Below the pieces are notes generated by a model, which made no database searches, had not been told where the DNA came from, and saw nothing but the letters and a program-made list of their open reading frames with translations. Position numbers and translations under genes: made by a program. A stretch of 18,955 nt of DNA from an uncultured Clostridia bacterium (GTDB lineage Bacteria; Bacillota; Clostridia; Tissierellales; Peptoniphilaceae): contig CAMYBS010000022.1 in the NCBI GenBank assembly GCA_947254025.1, positions 1 to 18,955 on the forward strand, read 5' to 3'. Positions 14,456 to 18,955 of the stretch are shown in pieces. Position 1 is the stretch's first letter; the number at the start of each line of letters is the position of its first letter.

Positions 14456-14598
14456 TGGCACTATATATAGCACTAAAGATTATCGATAAGACTTTTACGT
14501 ATAACGGCATATTCAAGTTTAGACTATATCAAAGATACAGAGAAGAAGTAGAAGCGATACTTGAAGCAGATGGAAAAGCTGATCTAATAGGCAAATAA
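14452..14598 (+). CDS. Small phage protein, CD1375/XkdX-like position
   Basis: 48 residues from ATG 14452, which overlaps the previous TGA (ATGA), to TAA 14596-14598; a second ATG follows at 14455. GGAGGTGAAG just upstream is a strong ribosome site. The sequence (MMALYIALKIIDKTFTYNG, then YQRYREEVEAILEADGKADL) has the short hydrophobic-helical start and 'R..VEAIL.A.G' end of the tiny proteins that follow tail genes in Clostridial prophages (CD1375 or XkdX type). The function of those proteins is unknown. Confidence that the gene is real is good because of the coupling and ribosome site; the family name is tentative. Confidence 0.65.
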   Translation: MMALYIALKIIDKTFTYNGIFKFRLYQRYREEVEAILEADGKADLIGK

Positions 14599-14617
14599 GA
14601 GCAAAGAAGGTAGCAAA

Positions 14618-15040
14618 ATGAATTTACTAGAGAAAATATCAATGCAAGAGGCAATCACTTTATTTTTAATGCTAGGGAGTGTAGCAACTATGATTTTTAA
14701 GTTAAAAAAGTATAGTGAAAAAATCCACGATGATGCAAAAAAGCAAGAAGAAATCAACAAAAAAGTAGAAGCACACGAAGAGCAGCTCTCGAACTTAGAC
14801 AAAAAGCTAAGTGATTATATTGAGCTAGCCAACAATAGAAGTAGAACTCACTTAAAGCAAGAAATTAAAAATCAACATGCGAAATTTATGCGCCAAGGCT
14901 ATGTCAGCGATGAAGACTACGAAATATTTGCCGAGAACTGTAGAAACTACGCACTTGTCGGCGGCAATGGGATAGTAAAAAGTAAGTACAAGCCAGACGT
15001 TGACAAGTTAGAGATCAAAATAGGAGATGAAAAGAGATGA
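14618..15040 (+). CDS. Membrane-anchored coiled-coil phage protein, lysis region
   Basis: 140 residues. A hydrophobic segment at about 9-27 (QEAITLFLMLGSVATMIFKL) is followed by a long charged coiled coil (about 28-75, KKQEEINKKVEAHEEQLSNL), then a basic region (NNRSRTHLKQEIKNQHAKF) and a tail. One N-terminal membrane anchor plus coiled coil recalls XhlA-type and holin-associated proteins that precede endolysin genes, but I see no diagnostic motif. Ribosome site AGAAGGT before ATG 14618. Its stop overlaps the amidase start, so it is co-translated with the lysis genes. Confidence 0.6.
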   Translation: MNLLEKISMQEAITLFLMLGSVATMIFKLKKYSEKIHDDAKKQEEINKKVEAHEEQLSNLDKKLSDYIELANNRSRTHLKQEIKNQHAKFMRQGYVSDEDYEIFAENCRNYALVGGNGIVKSKYKPDVDKLEIKIGDEKR

Positions 15041-15777
15041 AGCAGAGAACAGCAGCAGATATCATACGAATGAACAGTCCAAACATGACTAAACGAAGAA
15101 ATGGGCATAAGCCTATAATGATAGTCAATCACATCACCGAAGGTCTTGCCATGGGCTCTATTAGCTGGCTTTGCAATCCTAAGTCGCAAGCCTCGGCTAA
15201 TTTTCTAGTCACTAGGCTAGGCAAAATATATCAGTTAGTAGATATACAAGACGCCGCTTGGTGCAATGGCACACAATCAAAAGACGACAAGAAAAAGTAC
15301 TACTACAAGCGCAGCACTAATCCTATAGTACAAGCTAAAGTAGTCAACGCAAATATGTATACAGTCTCAATCGAACATGAAGGCTTTAGCTATAAAGATG
15401 GATGTGGAGCACTCACAGAGGAACAATATCAAGCGACGTTATGGCTACACAAATATATTATAGACACAATCAAAAGGCTATATGGCTATGATATACGCAT
15501 AGATCGCGAGCATATTGTTGGCCACTACGAAATAGCACCGAGAGAAAAGCCAAATTGCCCTGGATCAAAATTTCCATGGCAAAGACTTATAAGCGATTTA
15601 AAATTGATGGAGGGACAAAAAATGAATGTAGTTAAAATTGATTATAATGGCAAGAAAATCGAAGTTGAAGGCAAGCTAGTAGACAATAAGAATTATGTAA
15701 GCGCCAGAGAACTATTTGAAAAGCTTGGCCATAAAGTTGACTGGAACTCTGCAACAAAAGAAATCACAGTCAGATGA
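15037..15777 (+). CDS. Endolysin: N-acetylmuramoyl-L-alanine amidase (Amidase_2) with C-terminal Cu-amine-oxidase-N-like module
   Basis: 246 residues. Residues about 22-180 are the zinc amidase fold of the T7 lysozyme/PGRP class: probable zinc ligands His32 (in VNHIT), His163 (in HIVGHYEIAP) and Cys174 (in PNCPGSKF), with Glu113 in SIEHEG next to the site. It should cut the amide bond between N-acetylmuramic acid and L-alanine in peptidoglycan at the end of infection. From about residue 197 (VVKIDYNGKKIEVEGK, then NYVSARELFEKLGHKVDWNS and KEITV) comes one copper-amine-oxidase-N-like repeat, a wall-associated module of Clostridial surface proteins. An internal ATG at 15621 (Met196) could give a separate module, but I see no clear ribosome site beyond the GGAGGGAC at 15609-15616. 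Confidence 0.93.
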   Translation: MKQRTAADIIRMNSPNMTKRRNGHKPIMIVNHITEGLAMGSISWLCNPKSQASANFLVTRLGKIYQLVDIQDAAWCNGTQSKDDKKKYYYKRSTNPIVQAKVVNANMYTVSIEHEGFSYKDGCGALTEEQYQATLWLHKYIIDTIKRLYGYDIRIDREHIVGHYEIAPREKPNCPGSKFPWQRLISDLKLMEGQKMNVVKIDYNGKKIEVEGKLVDNKNYVSARELFEKLGHKVDWNSATKEITVR

Positions 15778-16025
15778 AATTTAGCAAAATAATCGTAGCC
15801 TTTATTATAGCAATCAACACGCTATTTTGTATTGCAGCGCTATACATCAATTATAGAGGCTACGCAGTAAGCGACAGCCTCGTAGTCTCTTGGTTCGGCT
15901 TTACAACTGCTGAGCTATGGGGTCTCGCTTTTATTAAAGGCAAAGAAATTAAGCACTCAGACGACAGCATAGACTGCGAGTGCGAAGAAAATCAAAAAGG
16001 AGATGACGACGTTGAACAATATTAA
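15774..16025 (+). CDS. Small two-span membrane protein (holin-like)
   Basis: 83 residues with two hydrophobic segments (about 4-26, KIIVAFIIAINTLFCIAAL; about 37-54, LVVSWFGFTTAELWGLAFI) and a hydrophilic acidic tail carrying two Cys (DCEC, 67-70). The size, the two-span layout and its place between endolysin and holin suggest a holin, antiholin or related lysis protein. ATG 15774 overlaps the endolysin TGA (ATGA), with no strong ribosome site of its own, so it depends on coupling. Its 3' end overlaps the next gene. Confidence 0.65.
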   Translation: MKFSKIIVAFIIAINTLFCIAALYINYRGYAVSDSLVVSWFGFTTAELWGLAFIKGKEIKHSDDSIDCECEENQKGDDDVEQY

Positions 16026-16239
16026 CTGGGGTCAAAAATTATCGTCCAGAAAATTCTGGGCGGCTGTTACTGCGCTAGCAGTCAGCGTAATAGCTTTTTC
16101 AAACGCAGACGCTGGGACTACAGAAAAGATAGTAGCACTTGTTGGAGCGATAGGATCGATGGCGATGTACATCTTAGGAGAAACAGCAGTCGACAAGGCA
16201 AGAGAAGAAAACAAACAAGAAATAAACGATGCAAAATAG
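16012..16239 (+). CDS. Phage holin
   Basis: Two membrane segments (WAAVTALAVSVIAFS and KIVALVGAIGSMAMYILGE) separated by a short turn (NADAGTTE), with a charged, helical C-terminus (KAREENKQEIND). The opening INWGQKLSSRKFW is typical of small Firmicute phage holins. I choose TTG 16012 (75 residues, starting NNINW after the initiator) because AAAAAGGAG ends at 16002, exactly where ATG 16003 begins; that ATG has no spacing, while TTG has 9 bases. Starting at 16003 would add three residues. It would form the membrane lesion through which the amidase reaches the wall. A terminator follows directly. Confidence 0.82.
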   Translation: MNNINWGQKLSSRKFWAAVTALAVSVIAFSNADAGTTEKIVALVGAIGSMAMYILGETAVDKAREENKQEINDAK

Positions 16240-16251
16240 TTAAGAGAAGCA

Positions 16252-16278
16252 AGGGCGCACATTAGCGCCCTCTTTTTT
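16252..16278 (+). terminator. Intrinsic terminator ending the late/lysis operon
   Basis: AGGGCGC (16252-16258) pairs perfectly with GCGCCCT (16265-16271) around a 6-nt ACATTA loop, followed by CTTTTTT. It lies 13 bases after the holin stop and separates the phage late genes from the promoter-driven cassette. Confidence 0.93.
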
Positions 16279-16294
16279 ATTGCAGAAATGACAA

Positions 16295-16333
16295 AAGTTG
16301 AGTAAAGTTGAGTAAAGTTGAGTAGAGTTGAGA
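16295..16333 (+). repeat. 10-bp tandem direct repeats (TTGAGTAAAG type)
   Basis: Successive TTGAG cores fall at exact 10-bp spacing (16299, 16309, 16319, 16329), with AAAG or GAG between them; the last unit has GTAGAG in place of GTAAAG. They are non-coding. One helical turn of phasing suggests a protein-binding array on one face of the DNA, about 60 bases upstream of the -35 box at 16393. Confidence 0.85.
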
Positions 16334-16358
16334 AGAATTACTACTATTTCATTTAAAA

Positions 16359-16375
16359 CATACTACTTTAGTATG
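16359..16375 (+). promoter_or_regulatory. Short inverted repeat upstream of promoter
   Basis: CATACT (16359-16364) and AGTATG (16370-16375) are perfect inverted repeats with a 5-nt centre, 17 bases upstream of the -35 box. No T-tract follows, so an operator half-site pair is more likely than a terminator. The binding protein is unknown. Confidence 0.5.
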
Positions 16376-16392
16376 ATTTGTCAAAATAAGTG

Positions 16393-16421
16393 TTGACAAA
16401 GTGATAACACTATGTTATAAT
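16393..16421 (+). promoter_or_regulatory. Consensus housekeeping promoter for the accessory cassette
   Basis: TTGACA (16393-16398), a 17-nt spacer and TATAAT (16416-16421): a perfect sigma-A / sigma-70 consensus. It is about 47 bases before the GTG start of the next gene, which has its own TAGGAGGT ribosome site (16453-16460). This is the clearest promoter in the window. Confidence 0.93.
16404..16418 (+). promoter_or_regulatory. Palindromic operator overlapping the promoter spacer and -10 box
   Basis: ATAACA (16404-16409), CTA centre, TGTTAT (16413-16418): six perfectly paired bases each side. It sits between the -35 and -10 boxes and covers the first three bases of the -10, where a bound repressor would block RNA polymerase. 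The ribbon-helix-helix protein at 17689 is one candidate; the phage repressor outside the window is another. Confidence 0.7.
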
Positions 16422-16467
16422 TTAATTACAAAATAAGGAAAAGGGAAAACTTTAGGAGGTTTTAAAA

Positions 16468-17097
16468 GTGGTAAAAGAATTGAAGAAAATCGAAGCTTAT
16501 AAAATACTAGAAGAAAGATTTAGCAGAACTTATAATCTTTACGACGAAGATGAGAATTTTAGGGAATTTTATTATAATGCTGAAAAAAGAGAAGATGAAG
16601 ATTATATAACTTTTACTTTTAAAGAAAGAGATTCTAAGTGGCACCCATGCGATCCAATATCTGTTATTTATGATAAAAATCATTTCACAACAATGATTAA
16701 CTTTGTTGGATACAATTGTCGTGGAAATATAACTTTTGTAAATGGAGATAGACTTGATATTGACTCACTTTTAAGTGCAGATGCAAAAGAAATATTTAAC
16801 AGATTATACTACTGCGGAGAATTTTCAAGATTTACACCGCTTTTTAATAAAAAAATACAGCTTGATTATGTAGAAAGTAACCTTGGCATACTAAAAGATT
16901 TTGGATATATAAGCGAAGACGATATAGGGGAAATTATGTATAAATTTAGAAGAGAGTGTGGCGACGTAGAAGAATATGAAGAAGTTCTAAAGCAATATGT
17001 AGATATTGATAATGTAGAAGAGTTTTTGCACGATGTGAATGTGGATGTTATATATTTTTCATGCATACTTAAAGAAATTAAAAGAAGATTTTATTAG
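16468..17097 (+). CDS. Unrecognised acidic protein, first gene of the accessory cassette
   Basis: 209 residues; GTG start 16468 with TAGGAGGT upstream. I do not recognise a family. The sequence is acidic and mixed alpha/beta, with aromatic-rich strands at about 37-60 (REFYYNAEKREDEDYITFTF), a central CNCRG-free 'INFVGYNCRGNITFVNGDRLDID' class beta region (cite YNCRGNITF), and a C-terminal helical half (about 130-209) with the DIGEIMYKFRRECGD and VDVIYFSCILKEIKRRF segments. No membrane segment, signal peptide or obvious catalytic motif. Codon use is more A/T-rich than the tail genes. Transcribed from the consensus promoter together with the next three genes. Confidence 0.75.
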   Translation: MVKELKKIEAYKILEERFSRTYNLYDEDENFREFYYNAEKREDEDYITFTFKERDSKWHPCDPISVIYDKNHFTTMINFVGYNCRGNITFVNGDRLDIDSLLSADAKEIFNRLYYCGEFSRFTPLFNKKIQLDYVESNLGILKDFGYISEDDIGEIMYKFRRECGDVEEYEEVLKQYVDIDNVEEFLHDVNVDVIYFSCILKEIKRRFY

Positions 17098-17109
17098 GAG
17101 GACTAAAAA

Positions 17110-17676
17110 ATGACAAACATTAAAGAAGCTTTTGAAAACATTTTAAGCGAAGACTATAGCAATGATGATATTGCTATTATACTAGAAAACAAAGACAAGA
17201 TATTCACATCTGAAGTATCTTACGATTGTGACGATTTTTTAAGCGAGGGCAACAACGCATATAGCATTGTCGCTTGCTTAGCAAAACAAGACAGAACAAG
17301 ACACGCTTATAAAAATAACATGTTATATTTTAAAATAGGTTATTTAATCGACCTACTAAACGACGAAGCGGAAGAACTAGACATTCAATTGCCGGAAGAA
17401 TTAAAAACAACATACAAAAGTATTTTTACAATAAATGGAAAAGATTTATGTGACCGCTTAGGAAGAATGTATACATTAATAGATAATAAATATGTGACTA
17501 AAGAATGTATCACAGGCAACGAGGTAGAAGAATACAAAGACAAGAAAGAAGATATTATTATTGAAGTATTAGACCTATCAGACGGAAAAGAAAAAAAGCT
17601 AAAATATAATTATAAAGATATTGAAATTAATTTTAATGATGAGCTTGACTATGATAAAGGCTATTCTGTGAAATAG
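17110..17676 (+). CDS. Unrecognised acidic protein, second gene of the accessory cassette
   Basis: 188 residues, ATG 17110 after TTAGGAGGACTAAA. Very acidic, soluble, no membrane segment. Helical N-terminal half (IKEAFENILSEDYSNDDIAI; LYFKIGYLIDLLNDEAEEL), a short domain with KDLCDRLGRMYTLIDNKYV near 120-138, then a beta-rich end (IIIEVLDLSDGKEKKLKYNY). Cysteines occur in YDCDDF, VACLAK, DLCDRL and KECITG, but their spacing is not a classical zinc motif. No family recognised. It is 12 bases after its upstream neighbour and shares a near-identical initiation region with the third gene. Confidence 0.75.
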   Translation: MTNIKEAFENILSEDYSNDDIAIILENKDKIFTSEVSYDCDDFLSEGNNAYSIVACLAKQDRTRHAYKNNMLYFKIGYLIDLLNDEAEELDIQLPEELKTTYKSIFTINGKDLCDRLGRMYTLIDNKYVTKECITGNEVEEYKDKKEDIIIEVLDLSDGKEKKLKYNYKDIEINFNDELDYDKGYSVK

Positions 17677-17688
17677 GAGGACTAAATT

Positions 17689-17838
17689 ATGGAAGATAGA
17701 GTAATGATAGGAATAAGATGTGAAGAAGAATTAAGAGATAAGCTTAAAGAGCTTGCCAAAGAAAGTAGGAGATCTCTTAATGAATATATCGTTTATATCC
17801 TTGAAAAAGTAGTGAAAGAGGAAAAAAGGAAGAAATAA
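17689..17838 (+). CDS. Arc-type ribbon-helix-helix DNA-binding protein
   Basis: 49 residues, ATG 17689 with a strong AGGAGG. A short N-terminal strand (DRVMIGIRC) leads into helix A (EEELRDKLKELAKESRR), the turn SLNEY and helix B (IVYILEKVVKEEKRKK). Strand, helix, R-R-S-x-N-E-x, helix is the Arc/MetJ ribbon-helix-helix pattern (as in 'R...N..I...L'), which binds palindromic or direct-repeat operators as dimers. It is probably an autoregulator of the cassette, acting at the operator at 16404-16418 or at the 10-bp direct repeats (inference). The small size is normal for this family. Confidence 0.82.
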   Translation: MEDRVMIGIRCEEELRDKLKELAKESRRSLNEYIVYILEKVVKEEKRKK

Positions 17839-17870
17839 AAGAGTTGGTGCAAAAAGGGAGGATGAACTAA

Positions 17871-18653
17871 ATGTATAAAGAGGGTGTGCAATTTGATATT
17901 GTAGGTGTTGATTTTATATTAAATATATATTATCCAAATTGTGCAAAGGATGAACTAGAAGATTTTAAAGTAGACAGCTTTGAAGCGAGGCTACTATTTA
18001 AAGATAATATACTATTTATAATTTTTAAAGCAGGCAATATGCCATGGATGGAAGCACCATATTATAAATATTTATCAAGGGATTTAGATGAGGACGTGTT
18101 AGATTATTTATTATTGAATCCTATAAAAGTATCACTTATTGACACAGCAAAACAAATTGTACTGGCAACAAAAACTATAACTACTGATATAGTTTTTATG
18201 AGTAAATTGGTAAATTATATATTTGATCAAAAAAAGATATCACTTGAGGAGTATGACAAAAAACTTGATAAAATTTATAGCAAGTATACCACTCTTGATT
18301 TATTGGATCAAGCAGACACGTCACCAACAATAAAAATAAAATATGAACATAGAAAAAGCTTAAAAGATATCGCGCCTATGGTATCATATAAGCATTATAA
18401 AGATGTGCCTATGCATTATGGTAAGTGGGAGGTATATTTGACAGACAGTGGTTATAATGTTTTATGTATACCAAAACAATTTGCCGAGGCAGCCTTTGCT
18501 TTAAATAACCCAGACGGTTATGAGGTACCTATCAATGTAAAATATTTTTTAAAACATATAGGTGAAGTTGAAAGAAGAGATGATTATTTAATCATACCCG
18601 TAGAGTATAGCGATAAATTTGGAGTTATGACGGACGAAGAAGAAGTTTTTTAA
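17871..18653 (+). CDS. Unrecognised protein, last gene of the accessory cassette
   Basis: 260 residues, ATG 17871 after GGGAGGATGAACTAA. Soluble, mixed alpha/beta, no membrane span. N-terminal beta region with FDIVGVDFILNIYYPNC and DNILFIIFKAGNMPWMEAPY, a central helical segment (TAKQIVLATKTITTDIVFMS; YDKKLDKIYSKYTTLDLLDQ), and a C-terminal beta-containing region (GKWEVYLTDSGYNVLCIPKQ; DYLIIPVEYSDKFG). No motif I can name. It is followed by about 300 non-coding bases, so it closes the cassette. Confidence 0.75.
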   Translation: MYKEGVQFDIVGVDFILNIYYPNCAKDELEDFKVDSFEARLLFKDNILFIIFKAGNMPWMEAPYYKYLSRDLDEDVLDYLLLNPIKVSLIDTAKQIVLATKTITTDIVFMSKLVNYIFDQKKISLEEYDKKLDKIYSKYTTLDLLDQADTSPTIKIKYEHRKSLKDIAPMVSYKHYKDVPMHYGKWEVYLTDSGYNVLCIPKQFAEAAFALNNPDGYEVPINVKYFLKHIGEVERRDDYLIIPVEYSDKFGVMTDEEEVF

Positions 18654-18794
18654 CGTCTACTAAAAACTACACTACACTCACCCACAACTCACAACGGTGG
18701 GATACGTGCAGGATACAAAAACGGTTACAAGCGTGTTAAATGCTTAGTTGGTGTCTGACTACTAAATGAAAAAAGAAGAAAGCAAAGGCTTAGA

Positions 18795-18828
18795 TCAATA
18801 AAAAGCTCTTCTATCTTCTAGAAGAGCT
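18795..18828 (-). terminator. Leftward intrinsic terminator
   Basis: AGCTCTTCTA (18804-18813) pairs perfectly with TAGAAGAGCT (18819-18828) around a 5-nt loop. On the minus strand the hairpin is followed by TTTTT (the AAAAA at 18800-18804 on +), so it stops transcription coming from the right. No T-run follows it on the + strand. Confidence 0.75.
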
Positions 18829-18906
18829 GAAATATATATCGGTTACACTTACGTAAATTGAGCCACTATTAAAGAATAATTTTGTATAATTCTTAAGTGA
18901 TGCAGC

Positions 18907-18935
18907 AAAAAAGAGCAAGGCTTCTGCCCTGCTCT
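18907..18935 (-). terminator. Second leftward intrinsic terminator
   Basis: AGAGCAAGGC (18912-18921) and GCCCTGCTCT (18926-18935) with a TTCT loop. On the + strand there is one A/C mismatch; in minus-strand RNA the same position is a G-U pair, so the stem is complete only for leftward transcripts, where it is followed by TTTTTT. A minus-strand gene probably ends just beyond the window's right edge. Confidence 0.8.
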
Positions 18936-18955
18936 ATATTTTATAAATTAACTTT

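Larger units (their letters stand above)
18654..18955. other. Non-coding right end, likely prophage boundary or convergent unit
   Basis: No ORF of useful length on either strand. Contents: a CCCAC/GTGGG inverted repeat (18681-18685 with 18697-18701, 11-nt loop); two 8-bp CGGTTACA copies (18722-18729 and 18840-18847); and two leftward terminators. A mini-ORF of 11 codons at about 18757 is too short to credit. I see no tRNA. The attachment site, if present, cannot be fixed from this window alone. Confidence 0.6.

Noticed and set aside
18722..18847. CGGTTACA twice as attachment-site core or tRNA fragment
   Set aside because: Only 8 bp match, with no extended identity and no tRNA-like T-arm or acceptor stem; chance is sufficient.
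1..18955. CRISPR array, tRNA or rRNA genes, insertion sequences
   Set aside because: The repeats present are coding tandem repeats or short phased repeats without spacers; no tRNA- or rRNA-like stretch and no transposase or terminal inverted repeats were seen.

Overview
The window is the late (morphogenesis, host-recognition and lysis) half of a siphovirus-like prophage from a low-GC Gram-positive bacterium. All confident genes read on the + strand. Evidence for the host type: A/T-rich codon use with AGA as the main arginine codon, strong AGGAGG-type ribosome binding sites, and a T7-lysozyme-type endolysin carrying a copper-amine-oxidase-N-like C-terminal module, a combination I associate with anaerobic Clostridia/Tissierellia-type Firmicutes (Peptoniphilus, Anaerococcus, Finegoldia and relatives). 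The genus is a guess; the phylum-level call is firmer.

Layout. 1-219: 3' end of an upstream gene with an acidic repeat tail, probably from the capsid region. 244-2156: head-tail connector, head closure, HK97 gp10-like protein, tail completion protein and major tail protein, followed by a terminator-like hairpin at 2141-2170. 2199-2791: tail assembly chaperone with a -1 frameshift extension. 2798-8323: tape measure, large Fn3-type tail protein, baseplate hub-like protein and a tetrapeptide-repeat tail protein. 8340-11036: BppU-like baseplate/fibre protein with a long repetitive coiled coil. 11036-14048: a complete diversity-generating retroelement (DGR). 14045-16239: small tail-end genes, a membrane-anchored coiled-coil protein, amidase and two holin-like membrane proteins, closed by an intrinsic terminator. 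16291-16468: regulatory region with 10-bp tandem repeats and a consensus promoter overlapped by a palindrome. 16468-18653: four-gene cassette (three unrecognised proteins plus an Arc-type ribbon-helix-helix protein), likely expressed from the prophage as a lysogenic-conversion or accessory module. 18654-18955: non-coding, with two leftward terminators that suggest an approaching minus-strand gene and hence the prophage edge or a convergent unit.

The standout is the DGR. The C-type-lectin-like target gene ends in a variable repeat (VR, 12191-12282). A near copy, the template repeat (TR, 12729-12820), lies between an Avd-like accessory gene and a reverse transcriptase with the YMDD and LGxxxSQ motifs typical of DGR enzymes. 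In the 88-nt core the two repeats differ at nine positions and every one is an adenine in TR. A GAGA-loop hairpin lies just downstream of VR. The target sits directly after the BppU-like baseplate gene, so the element most likely diversifies the phage's receptor-binding tip. The DGR class is known; this copy looks intact and recently active. The least explained part of the window is the 16468-18653 cassette.
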